Origin: Methanobrevibacter sp.
Lineage (GTDB): Archaea > Methanobacteriota > Methanobacteria > Methanobacteriales > Methanobacteriaceae
Reading direction: 5' to 3'
Assembly (NCBI GenBank): GCA_017459665.1
Contig: JAFUCN010000008.1
Location: 1-64,000 of the forward strand
Length of the DNA: 64,000 nt
The notes under the pieces are model-generated. The model saw only the letters and a program-made list of their open reading frames with translations. It did not search any database and was not told where the DNA came from. Shown piece after piece: positions 43,284 through 52,436 of this stretch. The stretch's first letter is position 1, and the number at the start of each line of letters is the position of its first letter. The position numbers were made by a program, and so were the translations under genes.

Positions 43284-43712
43284 TAAATCTTTAATATCGT
43301 TTTCATCTAATATTTTGATGTCACTATCTTCAAGTGCTTCAATAGCTTTTTCCATATTTTCTAATCTCATAACTACGATAGCTTCATCAGTTTTACTACT
43401 TACAAATGCGTATAAGTATTCTAAATTGATGCCTTTTTCGTCGAAGACAGCTAAAGTAGAGTTTAATCCATTAGGTTTGTCTGGAACAGCTAAAATAATA
43501 ACGTCATTTTCTTTTACAATAAATCCATCTTTTTCAAGAGCTTCTATTGCTTTTTCATTATCGGATACAATCAATCTTAAAATTCCGTATTTTGTAGTAT
43601 CAGCTATTGAAAGTGCACGAATGTTGATATTTTCTTCTGCTAATGTGTTAATTGCTTTTTTGATTCTTCCTTCTTTGTTTTCTACGAAAATTGAAATTTG
43701 TTTTACTGCCAT
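43281..43712 (-). CDS. Protein with two ACT domains
   Basis: A 143-residue protein with tandem ACT domains (residues 5-70 with VENKEGRIKKAINTLAEENINIRALSIADTTKYGILRLIV; residues 73-140 with PDKPNGLNSTLAVFDEKGINLEYLYAFV). ACT domains bind amino acids or similar ligands. It is encoded 8 nt after the CoA ligase gene, and such ACT proteins are often found there, so it may sense the aromatic products of the pathway. The ligand is not known. Confidence 0.88.
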   Translation of the reverse strand: MAVKQISIFVENKEGRIKKAINTLAEENINIRALSIADTTKYGILRLIVSDNEKAIEALEKDGFIVKENDVIILAVPDKPNGLNSTLAVFDEKGINLEYLYAFVSSKTDEAIVVMRLENMEKAIEALEDSDIKILDENDIKDL

Positions 43713-43720
43713 TTTATCAC

Positions 43721-45022
43721 CTATTCAAAATTCCTTTCATCAATTACGCGAACAGCTTTACCTTCACTTCTTGGTAATGTTTCAGGTTCACAAATTGTAA
43801 CATCAACTCTTAAACCGGTTTCAGATCTAATGGATGCTTGGATTTGCTTTTCAACTTTTTCCATTTCTTTCATTTCATCGAAGAATAATTCTTTAGATGC
43901 TTCTACTTTCACTTCCACTTCATCTAAAATGTCAGGTCTTGTGACATGAATCATGTAGTTAGGACTAATTCCTTGAATCTTAAGCAATGCTTTTTCAATT
44001 TGGGATGGGAAAACCATAACTCCTTTGATTTTTAACATGTCGTCACTTCTTCCAGTGATTCTTGTCATTCTTACAGTTGTTCTTCCACATTCACATTTTT
44101 CTCCAATAAGGGATGTTAAATCTTTAGTTCTGAATCTTAAAATTGGCATTCCAGTTTTAGTTAATGATGTTAAAACTAATTCTCCTTTTTCACCATATCC
44201 TAAGGTTTCACCAGTTTCTGAATTGATAATTTCTGGATAGAATTGGTCATCTTGGATGTGCATTCCGTTTTGTTCACTGCATTCCTGTGCAACGCCAGGA
44301 CCCATTACTTCAGTTAATCCATAAATATTGTATGTTTTAATTCCAAGGGATGCTTCAATTCTTTTTCTCATTTCATCAGTCCACATTTCAGCTCCATGAA
44401 TTCCTGCTTTTAGATTGATGTCTTCAAGTGGAATTCCTGCTTTTTCTCTGGATTCTCCCAAATACATTGCATAAGATGGTGTACAAGTTAAAATATCACT
44501 TTGGAAATCGACCATTGTGTCGAGTTGTCTTTGGGTATTACCTGCTGAAATTGGTATTGTAATTGCACCCATCATGTTTCCACCGTGGTGTATACCAAAT
44601 CCTCCAGTAAATAATCCATATCCGTATGCATTCTGAATAATGTAGTCTTTTTCAGCACCTGCCATTTTAAGTCCACGTGCAATACATTCTCCCCAAACAT
44701 CCAAATCATTTTGAGTATATGCAGTAACGGTTGGTTTTCCGGTTGTTCCGGAAGATGCGTGTACTTCTACAATGTCATCACGAGGAACTGCAAGTAGGCC
44801 TAAAGGATATGCTTCTCTTAAATCGCTTTTTGTTGTAAATGGAATTTTTTCAATATCTTTTAAAGTTTTAATATCTTCTGGTTTCACACCAGCTTCGTCC
44901 AATCTTTTTTTATAAAACTCCACATTTTCATATGCGATTTTTACAGTTTCCTGCAACCTTTTAAGTTGCAATTCTTCTTTTTCTTCTTTACTCATACATT
45001 CGGCTTTTTCATTCCAAAACAT
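43721..45022 (-). CDS. Phenylacetate-CoA ligase
   Basis: An adenylate-forming enzyme (433 residues) related to PaaK: activates aryl acids such as phenylacetate or indoleacetate to CoA esters with ATP. Motifs: [17 protein letters not shown] (P-loop), [34 protein letters not shown], and the C-terminal [19 protein letters not shown]...[20 protein letters not shown]. It faces iorAB, with which it could convert aryl acids to aryl pyruvates and then to amino acids. The start is ATG 45022 with AAGGGAT upstream. Confidence 0.92.
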   Translation of the reverse strand: MFWNEKAECMSKEEKEELQLKRLQETVKIAYENVEFYKKRLDEAGVKPEDIKTLKDIEKIPFTTKSDLREAYPLGLLAVPRDDIVEVHASSGTTGKPTVTAYTQNDLDVWGECIARGLKMAGAEKDYIIQNAYGYGLFTGGFGIHHGGNMMGAITIPISAGNTQRQLDTMVDFQSDILTCTPSYAMYLGESREKAGIPLEDINLKAGIHGAEMWTDEMRKRIEASLGIKTYNIYGLTEVMGPGVAQECSEQNGMHIQDDQFYPEIINSETGETLGYGEKGELVLTSLTKTGMPILRFRTKDLTSLIGEKCECGRTTVRMTRITGRSDDMLKIKGVMVFPSQIEKALLKIQGISPNYMIHVTRPDILDEVEVKVEASKELFFDEMKEMEKVEKQIQASIRSETGLRVDVTICEPETLPRSEGKAVRVIDERNFE

Positions 45023-45251
45023 GATATCCCTTATTTAATTAATTTTCTTAACATGTTTAAATATAACATTTGTTTCATATAAAACTTTAGACATTTGTTT
45101 AATTTTCATGTACCTTTTTGTACAATATTTTAATACGTTAAAGTAAATATTGTTATATGCTCGTAAATTTATGAATTAAGAGCAATATTTACTTAATTAT
45201 TTTAAAAAACTATTTATAATTCTTTAATACTAAATTTAAATGGTGATTATC

Positions 45252-46058
45252 TTGAATTTAAAAATTAAAGAAGTTGAAAAAGAAATTGATGAGAAAAATT
45301 TTGAAAAAGCATTAGGTATTTTGGATGAAATTAAAGCGAAAGATGATGGGTATGAACTCTCATTATTGTTTAAAGTTACTTGTTTGTTTAATTTGAAACG
45401 TTATGGGGAATGTCTGGAAATTATTGGAGCATTACTCAAAAACAATCCTAATGAAGAGTTATTATTGGCGGATAAGGTAATGTGCCATTATTTTCTGGAT
45501 GATGAAAAGCAGGCACTGAAATCATTGAGGAAACTTGAGAGTGTTGTAAATAAAAATGATGCACACAGCCTTTGTGTAGTTTCTCAATTATGTAATCTTG
45601 TAAATGACCCTAAAAAAGCAATTAATTATGCTGATCTTTCTTTGGAAATTGATGAGAACTTTGAATCAGCATTAATTGAAAAAGCACAGGCAGCATCTCA
45701 ACTGAAAGATCATGGAATGATGATTGACTGTGCGAATAAGTTAATTTCTTTAAAGGGTGATGATGAAAGTCCATTGAGTTTAACATTGCCGTTTGTGTTA
45801 AAACTTTTTGCCGGAGATTATCGTGGGTGTCTTGACGTTGTTAACAGTTTTGATGAACTTGATGGGGAAATCGAAGAAATGATGAAAGTTGCTATATATA
45901 AGGAAATGTATGAAAATCTAAATATTGAGATTTACATTTCCGCAAAAGTTGAATCAGGCATTGATGATGCATTGCGAATGTTGTTTGATTATCTTTATGA
46001 GGGTATTGAGGGTGGGCCAATCGGCGATGCATATTATGTGATAATCAAAAAGTCATGA
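45252..46058 (+). CDS. Tetratricopeptide-repeat-like protein
   Basis: A 268-residue helical repeat protein. Several degenerate TPR-like units are visible (KNFEKALGILDEIKAKDD, RYGECLEIIGALLKNNPNEE, DPKKAINYADLSLEIDENFE, DHGMMIDCANKLISLKGDD). No catalytic motif is seen. It probably scaffolds protein contacts. The start is TTG 45252 (NLKIKEVEKEI), with GGTGAT upstream; ATG 45240 would place that motif inside the gene. It is divergent from the CoA ligase gene (229 bp gap) and upstream of the symporter. Confidence 0.75.
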   Translation: MNLKIKEVEKEIDEKNFEKALGILDEIKAKDDGYELSLLFKVTCLFNLKRYGECLEIIGALLKNNPNEELLLADKVMCHYFLDDEKQALKSLRKLESVVNKNDAHSLCVVSQLCNLVNDPKKAINYADLSLEIDENFESALIEKAQAASQLKDHGMMIDCANKLISLKGDDESPLSLTLPFVLKLFAGDYRGCLDVVNSFDELDGEIEEMMKVAIYKEMYENLNIEIYISAKVESGIDDALRMLFDYLYEGIEGGPIGDAYYVIIKKS

Positions 46059-46162
46059 TTGTACAAAAGTGTTCATTGATGTATTATAGTAAGCTTTATA
46101 TAATTTCATACCAAATAACTTATTGTATATTAATTTGCTTAATATTCTAGAGGTAATTAATT

Positions 46163-47770
46163 ATGGACGTCATGATTTTAGCAATTGTATTTATAGTCTA
46201 CATATTTGCGCTCGTTTTTGTAGGTTATTATGCATATAAAAAAACTAATTCCTCTGAAGACTTCATGATAGCTGGTAAAGATACACATCCGTTTATCATG
46301 GCAATGAGTTATGGAGCTACTTTTATTTCGACAGCAGCTATTGTTGGTTTTGGAGGTGTAGCCGGTGAATATGGTATGAGTGTTTTATGGTTAGCATTCT
46401 TAAACATTATTATAGGTATATTCATCGCATTCGTATTTTTAGGAAAAAGAACTCGTCGTATGGGTCACGCATTGGGCTCATTGACTTTCCCTGAGTTTTT
46501 AGGAAAACGTTTTAACAGTAAATTTATCCAATCTGTTTCAGGTTTAATTATTTTCTGTGCAATGCCAATATATGCTGCAGTAGTGCTTATTGGTGCTGCA
46601 AGATTTTTGGAATCTTCATTATTGATTGATTTCAGTATTGCACTTTTAATTTTGTCAATTATCATTACATTCTATGTATTATTCGGAGGAATACGTGGTG
46701 TAATGTATACTGATGCATTGCAAGGAACCATTATGGTTGTTGCAATGGTATTCTTACTTGTATTTATCTATTGGTTGCTTGGTGGTGTCGACACTGCAAA
46801 TACTGCACTTTCAGGAATGGTTAACTTATATCCTGCAGATGCAATTGCAACTGGAGGTACGGGTTGGACATCGTTCCCAGAGTTTGGAACACCATTCTGG
46901 TGGACACTTGTATCATCTACTCTTATTGGTGTAGGTATTGGAGTATTGGCTCAACCGTCATTGATTGTAAGATTCATGACAGTTAAATCAGATAAAGAAT
47001 TAAACAGATCTGTTTTAATTGGAGGTATCTTCATTGCAATCATGCCAACTACTGCATATATTGTTGGATCTCTTTCAAACGTATATTTCTACGATAAGTT
47101 AGGTCAAATTGCAGTGGATGTGGTTGGAGGAAACATCGACAAGATTATTCCAACATTCATTACAATGGCACTTCCTGAATGGTTTGTATATATTTTCTTG
47201 CTCTCTTTAATTGCAGCGGCAATGTCTACAATATCTTCACAATTGCACACACAAGGAACTGCATTCGGTGTAGATATCTACTCAACTTTAAGAGATAAAA
47301 CTAAAAGAAGATTGGATGATGTTTCAATTTCAAGAGTTGGTATTTTAATAGCTATTCTATTAGCTTTAATTATGGCATTCTCACTTCCTGGAAGTGTAGT
47401 TGCGCTTGGAACAAGCTTGTTCTTTGAAATCTGTGCAGCAGCATTCCTGCCTGTATTTTTAGGAGCACTTTACTGGAAAGGAATTACAAGACTCGGAGCA
47501 ATTTCAGGTATTATTTCAGGAACTTTTGTAAGTCTATTCTGGTTAATATTTGTATTTAAAAAGACTGCTGTTGGTCTTGGAATATGTAAATTCATTTTAG
47601 GTGTAGAAACAATTTTACCTGCTGCACCATGGCCATTTATTGATGTAATGTTAATAGCTGTGCCAATTTCAGCAATATTCACTATTGTTGTAAGTTTACT
47701 TACCAAACCTCCTGCTCAAGAGGTTATTGATAAAGCATTTGAAAATATTGATACAGGGAGTGATGCATAA
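46163..47770 (+). CDS. Sodium:solute symporter (SSS family)
   Basis: A 535-residue membrane protein with about 13 helices of the sodium:solute symporter (PutP/PanF) family: YAYKKTNSSEDFMIAGKDTHPFIMAMSYGATFISTAAIVGFGGVAG near the N-terminus, GGIRGVMYTDALQG in helix 5-6, and LIAAAMSTISSQLHTQGTAFGVDIY in helix 8-9 (sodium site). The substrate (organic acid, amino acid or other) is unknown. Its stop overlaps the start of a 37-residue protein, TAATG, so the two are co-translated. Confidence 0.92.
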   Translation: MDVMILAIVFIVYIFALVFVGYYAYKKTNSSEDFMIAGKDTHPFIMAMSYGATFISTAAIVGFGGVAGEYGMSVLWLAFLNIIIGIFIAFVFLGKRTRRMGHALGSLTFPEFLGKRFNSKFIQSVSGLIIFCAMPIYAAVVLIGAARFLESSLLIDFSIALLILSIIITFYVLFGGIRGVMYTDALQGTIMVVAMVFLLVFIYWLLGGVDTANTALSGMVNLYPADAIATGGTGWTSFPEFGTPFWWTLVSSTLIGVGIGVLAQPSLIVRFMTVKSDKELNRSVLIGGIFIAIMPTTAYIVGSLSNVYFYDKLGQIAVDVVGGNIDKIIPTFITMALPEWFVYIFLLSLIAAAMSTISSQLHTQGTAFGVDIYSTLRDKTKRRLDDVSISRVGILIAILLALIMAFSLPGSVVALGTSLFFEICAAAFLPVFLGALYWKGITRLGAISGIISGTFVSLFWLIFVFKKTAVGLGICKFILGVETILPAAPWPFIDVMLIAVPISAIFTIVVSLLTKPPAQEVIDKAFENIDTGSDA

Positions 47771-47883
47771 TGGCAATTTTAGGTATTGAAGACCCATGGA
47801 TTTGGGGCTGTTATTTAGGAATTATATTATCCACACTTTTATGTATTGGCTATGGTATTGTAAACTGGAATAAGGGAGATTAA
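47770..47883 (+). CDS. Small symporter partner protein (37 residues)
   Basis: ATG 47770 uses the last A of the symporter's TAA (TAATG). The peptide, AILGIEDPWIWGCYLGIILST..., has a short N-terminus and one membrane helix (about 10-30) and ends with NWNKGD. Small proteins of this type, with a DPW-WxxY start, are encoded next to SSS-family symporters in many bacteria and archaea and are described as symporter small accessory proteins. Function in transport is inferred from the overlap. Confidence 0.8.
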   Translation: MAILGIEDPWIWGCYLGIILSTLLCIGYGIVNWNKGD

Positions 47884-48037
47884 CTCCTTTATTTTCATTT
47901 CTTTTTTTTTAAATTTCAAACAATACATTTACATATTTTTAGAAACATAATTATTTTTGGTTAGCTATGATTAGATTTTTAACATATCTTGTCATACAGG
48001 TTTAACATCATTTAACAGATAAAATGTGAGGCATTAA

Positions 48038-49831
48038 ATGAGTGGAAGAGACATAAATAATATTGCTGAGATTGTAAAAAAAGATTTTAAAGCAGCATTT
48101 TCAAATCCTATTGTTATTATTGTTTTAGTTGGGATTATAGTTTTACCTTCACTTTATGCACTAATTAATATAGATGCATGTTGGGATCCTTATGAGCAAA
48201 CAAATGATATTCAGTTTGCAATTGCCAATTTGGATGAAGGTGCGTCTTTCAATGATATGGACATAAATATTGGAAATGAACTGGTAAAAGAACTTAAAAA
48301 GAATGAAGACTTTGAATGGACTTTTGTATCTGAAGATGAATTGAGGGATGGTGTTTATAATGGGGATTATTATGCAGGCATTGTAATTCCCAAAAATCTA
48401 AGTGAGGATGTTATTTCAATAACTGGTGATGACCCAAAACAGGCCGAACTTGAGTATGTTGTCAACATAAAATCAAATCCTGTAGCATCTAAACTAACTG
48501 ATTCTGCAGCAAATGCAGTTTATACAACACTTAATGCAAAAATAGTCCAAATTATTAACCTTGCAGCTTACGGTAAACTTGGAGAATTGCAAAGCGGTCT
48601 TGCATCTGGTGCAAGCCAGTTATCCAGTGGTGGAAGCCAGCTTGCAGCAGGTTTACAACAAGTTTCATCAGGTGCAAATGATGTGTCAAATGGTGTCAGC
48701 CAGGTTAAGGACGGCGCCAGTCAGGTTCAAAGCGGTTCTAGTCAGATTCAAGATGGTGCCAATTCTGTTAAACAAGGTTCCTCTTCTGTAAAAAATGGTG
48801 CCAGTCAGGTCGAAAAAGGTTCTGAAGAGATTCAATCAGCTGTTGACCCATCAGTATTACCAGAACCTATCAAAACTTATGTGGAAAGCAACATCAAACT
48901 TGCAAATGCCAGTGGTGAAGTGGCTAAGGGTTCCAGCAGTCTGGCTGATGGTTCAGTTAAACTTGCTGACAGTTCATCAAAATTGGCAAGCGGTTCCAGT
49001 GATGTTGCAAGCGGTTCAGTTCAACTTGCAGAAGGTTCACTATCTCTTGCTGCAGGTTCTCAATTACTTTCAAACTCTGCAACTCAGGCTTTGTTTTCAG
49101 CGTCAAGTGCGTTAAGTTCATCTGCTAATTCTCTTAACGCCATAACAGGAATAAATGAAACATTGTTGGGGGACTATTTCCTGTCTCCAGTAAAACTGGA
49201 CAAACATGAGTTATTCCCAGTTCCAAATTATGGATCCAATGTCGCTCCATTCTATTTGGTATTGTCCATGTGGGTCGGGGCTTTAATTACCTGTACAATG
49301 CTAAAACCGGGAATTAGTGAAGGAACAAAATACTCTTCATTTGAAATGTATTTTGGAAAATTGATATTATTTATATTAATGAGCGTTCTTCAGGTTGCGG
49401 TTACCATTGGAGGAGCATTTATTTTAGGCATTTATATTGCAAATCCAATACTGTTCACCCTATCGGCAACATTAATATCGGTTGTATTTATGGTATTGAT
49501 GTATTCATTAGTTTCTGCATTTGGAAATGTTGGAAAAGCCATTTCAATTGTTCTGTTAGTGCTTCAGATATCCGGAACTGGGGGAATTTATCCTGTTGAA
49601 ATCATGAGGCAGTTCTTCCAGGTTATAAATCCATACCTGCCAATGACTTATGCAATTACATTAATAAGGGAAGCTCAGTTAGGTTTGGTTTGGTCAAATT
49701 ACCTTCCAGCTTTAATAATTCTTATTGCAATTGGAATCATAATTGTTATTTTGACTCTTATTGTTAAAGAAAAAGCGGATAAACGTGCACACTATTTCGA
49801 AGAACACTTGAAAGACAGTGGTCTATTTTAG
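48038..49831 (+). CDS. YhgE/Pip-family membrane protein
   Basis: A 597-residue protein with one N-terminal helix (about 26-47), a long extracellular domain, and five or six helices at the C-terminus (about 405-580, ABC-2-like). The extracellular part starts with NAIANLDEGASF-like elements and has a coiled region around residues 195-345 made of repeats G-A/S-x-x-L/V-x-x-G (LSSGGSQLAAGLQQVSSGAND). This is the YhgE/Pip plan; members are linked to surface contact, phage receptors or protein export. The role in archaea is unknown. It is a monocistronic gene closed by a terminator. Confidence 0.85.
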   Translation: MSGRDINNIAEIVKKDFKAAFSNPIVIIVLVGIIVLPSLYALINIDACWDPYEQTNDIQFAIANLDEGASFNDMDINIGNELVKELKKNEDFEWTFVSEDELRDGVYNGDYYAGIVIPKNLSEDVISITGDDPKQAELEYVVNIKSNPVASKLTDSAANAVYTTLNAKIVQIINLAAYGKLGELQSGLASGASQLSSGGSQLAAGLQQVSSGANDVSNGVSQVKDGASQVQSGSSQIQDGANSVKQGSSSVKNGASQVEKGSEEIQSAVDPSVLPEPIKTYVESNIKLANASGEVAKGSSSLADGSVKLADSSSKLASGSSDVASGSVQLAEGSLSLAAGSQLLSNSATQALFSASSALSSSANSLNAITGINETLLGDYFLSPVKLDKHELFPVPNYGSNVAPFYLVLSMWVGALITCTMLKPGISEGTKYSSFEMYFGKLILFILMSVLQVAVTIGGAFILGIYIANPILFTLSATLISVVFMVLMYSLVSAFGNVGKAISIVLLVLQISGTGGIYPVEIMRQFFQVINPYLPMTYAITLIREAQLGLVWSNYLPALIILIAIGIIIVILTLIVKEKADKRAHYFEEHLKDSGLF

Positions 49832-49857
49832 AAGTTGTCACCAACTTCTATTTTTTT
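49830..49857 (+). terminator. Stem-loop terminator of the YhgE/Pip gene
   Basis: AGAAGTTG (49830-49837) and CAACTTCT (49842-49849) pair over loop TCAC; then ATTTTTTT. It overlaps the stop codon. Confidence 0.7.
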
Positions 49858-49902
49858 AATTTTTAACAAATTTTTTATAACTCTTTTTTTAAATCTATTT
49901 TC

Positions 49903-50622
49903 ATGAATAATTTATTTGATATGTTTACTAAATTTAAAAAAAATGATCCAGAATTTCATGAAATCTTTAAAAACTTTGCTTTTGGAGAGGTATTTGAATA
50001 TTCAACATTATCTGAAAAGGATGCTACATTGGCAATACTTGCTTCTTTAATTGCTACTCAATCACCTAAGGCATTCAAAAAAATATTATTTGAAGCTATT
50101 AACAATCATATAACTCCGATTGAAGTTAAAGAGTTGGTATATCAGTCAGTTCCTTATGTAGGTTTTGGAAAGGCACATAACTTTTTTGGAGTTGTAACAA
50201 AAGTTTTAGATAATGGGGGAATAGAATACCCATGGGATTCACAGTCCAACACAAATCCTGAAAACAGACATCAAAAAGGGCGTGAACTTCAAGAGAGATA
50301 TTTTGGGGCTGAAAATATTGAAATGATGAGAAATGCTACTCCCGAAGGCCAAAAACATTTCAATACCTTTTTGGAAGGGTTCTGTTTCGGTGATTTCTAC
50401 ACTCGTGATGGTTTAAATGACCAGCAAAGGGAATTGATTACATTTGTATTTCTTGCATCCTTGGGCGGATGTGAAAACCAACTGAGGGGTCATACGCAAG
50501 GAAATCTAGCTGTTGGAAATGATAAAGATAAATTGATTTCTACAATAACTGTAATTATGCCGTATATTGGTTTTCCAAGGACATTAAATGCATTGGCTAT
50601 TGTAAATGAAATTTGCGAATAG
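49903..50622 (+). CDS. Carboxymuconolactone decarboxylase (CMD)-family protein, two domains
   Basis: A 239-residue protein with two CMD-like domains (about 30-110 and 140-235). Typical AhpD-like pieces are LSEKDATLAILASLIATQSPKAFKKILFEAINNHITPIEVKELVYQSVPYVGFGKA and LNDQQRELITFVFLASLGGCENQLRGHTQGNLAVGNDKDKL. The usual CxxC redox pair is not obvious: only one Cys stands in GGCENQLRGH. It may be a peroxidase-like or lactone-acting protein, or an inactive relative. The start is ATG 49903; no strong ribosome-binding site is seen. Confidence 0.85.
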   Translation: MNNLFDMFTKFKKNDPEFHEIFKNFAFGEVFEYSTLSEKDATLAILASLIATQSPKAFKKILFEAINNHITPIEVKELVYQSVPYVGFGKAHNFFGVVTKVLDNGGIEYPWDSQSNTNPENRHQKGRELQERYFGAENIEMMRNATPEGQKHFNTFLEGFCFGDFYTRDGLNDQQRELITFVFLASLGGCENQLRGHTQGNLAVGNDKDKLISTITVIMPYIGFPRTLNALAIVNEICE

Positions 50623-50679
50623 TTGATGTGAAAATATATTAATAATTTAATATCAATATTGATTATTGAAGGTGATTGC

Positions 50680-52065
50680 ATGATATACAAATGTACTATT
50701 TGTGGCCATATACACAACGAAGAAGCAACAGGAATACTATTAACTGAATTAGATGTCTGTCCTATTTGTAAACAGGACATTTCAAAGTTCGTTGAGGTTG
50801 AAAATTCCAAATCAAGTGAAACTAGTGAAATTGAAAATTCTGATTTGGCATATGATAAGGATTATGCAAAAAGCGATAAGGATATTCGACAAATGGATGA
50901 AATCCATCAGATGGCAATTTCAGGTAAATCCATAGTTTCTGCAATGTATACCGAACTTCCAATGCCTAACTGGGATGATATTTTACTTTTAGGTTGTCAA
51001 TTGAATCCTCAACCTTTAGAATCTGATATTGATGTAAACACTCAAACTATCATTGGGAAAAATGCTCAAAAACCTTTGATTATCGAAAGCCCTATTTACA
51101 TTACCCACATGTCATTTGGCGCTCTTTCAAGAGAAACCAAAATTGCCCTTGCAAAAGGTAGTGCTGCTGTAAAAACTGCTCAATGCAGTGGTGAAGGTGG
51201 AATTCTTGTTGAAGAGATGGAAAACGCATATAAATATATTTTTGAATATGTTCCGAATAAATATTCTGTAACTGAGGATAATTTAAAGAATTCAGATGCA
51301 ATCGAAATTAAAATTGGCCAGTCAACAAAGCCAGGTCTTGGAGGTCAGCTTCAGGGCGAAAAAGTAACTTTTGAAATTGCAGAAGTTAGAGGTAAACCTT
51401 TGGGTCAAGATATTCACTCTCCTGCAACAATTCCAGGAATTACAACTAAAGAAGATTTAAAAGAGTTGGTTGATGAGTTAAGAGCACGTTCTGGTGGGCG
51501 TCCAATTGGTTTAAAATTCGCTGCAGGAAGAATTGAAGATGATTTGGATTATGTGTTATATGCAGAACCAGATTTTATTACTATTGATGGAAGAGGCGGA
51601 TCAACTGGTGCAAGCCCGAAGATGATTAGGGATTCAACATCAGTTCCAACAATCTATGCTCTTTCAAGGGCTCGCAAGTACCTGGATGAACATGAAAGTG
51701 ATATTGACTTAACCATAACGGGGGGTTTAAGAGTATCTTCTGACTTTGCAAAAGCTTTGGCTATGGGGGCTAATGCAGTTGCAATTGGAACTGGTGCAAT
51801 GATTGCTGCTGCTTGCCAACAGTATAAGATTTGCGATACTGGGGATTGTCCTATTGGTGTGGCAACTCAAGATGAGGATTTAAGAAAAAGGCTTAAAATT
51901 GAAACCGCAGCTAAAAGAGTTGAAAATTACTTGAAAGTATCAACTGACGAATTGAAGACTTTTGCAAGAATCACTGGTCATGACGATGTGCATGATTTAA
52001 ATATTAATGATTTGTGCACTTTTAACTCTGAAATATCTGATTATACTCACATTAAACATGTCTAA
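50680..52065 (+). CDS. Rubredoxin-fused glutamate synthase large-domain protein
   Basis: A 461-residue protein. Residues 1-40 are a rubredoxin-like iron domain (YKCTICGHIH...LDVCPICKQDISKF). The rest is the FMN-binding, alpha/beta barrel GltB central domain: MSFGALSRETKIALAKGSAAVKTAQCSGEGG, IKIGQSTKPGLGGQLQGEKV, FITIDGRGGSTGASPKMIRDSTSVP, ITGGLRVSSDFAKALAMGANAVAIGTGAM and CPIGVATQD. It lacks the glutaminase domain, as in archaeal-type glutamate synthases. It makes glutamate from 2-oxoglutarate with ammonia from a partner. The start ATG 50680 follows AAGGTGAT. Confidence 0.9.
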   Translation: MIYKCTICGHIHNEEATGILLTELDVCPICKQDISKFVEVENSKSSETSEIENSDLAYDKDYAKSDKDIRQMDEIHQMAISGKSIVSAMYTELPMPNWDDILLLGCQLNPQPLESDIDVNTQTIIGKNAQKPLIIESPIYITHMSFGALSRETKIALAKGSAAVKTAQCSGEGGILVEEMENAYKYIFEYVPNKYSVTEDNLKNSDAIEIKIGQSTKPGLGGQLQGEKVTFEIAEVRGKPLGQDIHSPATIPGITTKEDLKELVDELRARSGGRPIGLKFAAGRIEDDLDYVLYAEPDFITIDGRGGSTGASPKMIRDSTSVPTIYALSRARKYLDEHESDIDLTITGGLRVSSDFAKALAMGANAVAIGTGAMIAAACQQYKICDTGDCPIGVATQDEDLRKRLKIETAAKRVENYLKVSTDELKTFARITGHDDVHDLNINDLCTFNSEISDYTHIKHV

Positions 52066-52436
52066 GAATATTAATATTTTTTATATTAATATTCAATTTT
52101 TTATACTTTAATCTAATTTACTTTTTATCATATTTTAAAAATTGAATCTTTAATTCAATATGAAGATAATTTCATGATTTTTGTTCAATCGTTATGAAAA
52201 TATTTATATATCATTTCTTATGATAATAATAATTACTAATCATGATAATTGAATAATAATTTGGGATTGGGAATTTATGGTATAGAACTATTGGGAAATA
52301 GGATAATTCTTATTCAGTTTTCAGTGTTTTATTATAATTTCTGTATATTTTTATATGCAGTAAAGGAATCAAAAATTTTCTAATTTTCGATTATTGATTT
52401 AATATCTGATGGTAATTATTCAAAAGGAGGATACCT
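52066..52436 (+). promoter_or_regulatory. Promoter and operator-like region upstream of modA
   Basis: A 371-bp gap without a gene. TTTATATAT (52203-52211) is a strong TATA box. Directly on its 3' edge is ATCAT-TTCTT-ATGAT (52210-52224), and ATCATGAT (52239-52246) lies near the expected transcription start. If this promoter is used, the leader would be about 200 nt. A second TATA-like site, TTTTTATATG (about 52349-52358), would give a leader of about 55 nt. A good AAGGAGG ribosome-binding site precedes ATG 52437. Confidence 0.5.

Noticed and set aside
48561-49115. Two long + strand frames in the YhgE/Pip gene
   Set aside because: They are shadow frames caused by the repetitive Gly/Ser/Ala coding sequence of the real gene; their Gln/Val-rich sequence has no domain.
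52247-52436. Riboswitch in the long modA leader
   Set aside because: No stable conserved helix is apparent in this AT-rich stretch, and Mo/W riboswitches are not known from archaea; the second TATA site may shorten the leader anyway.
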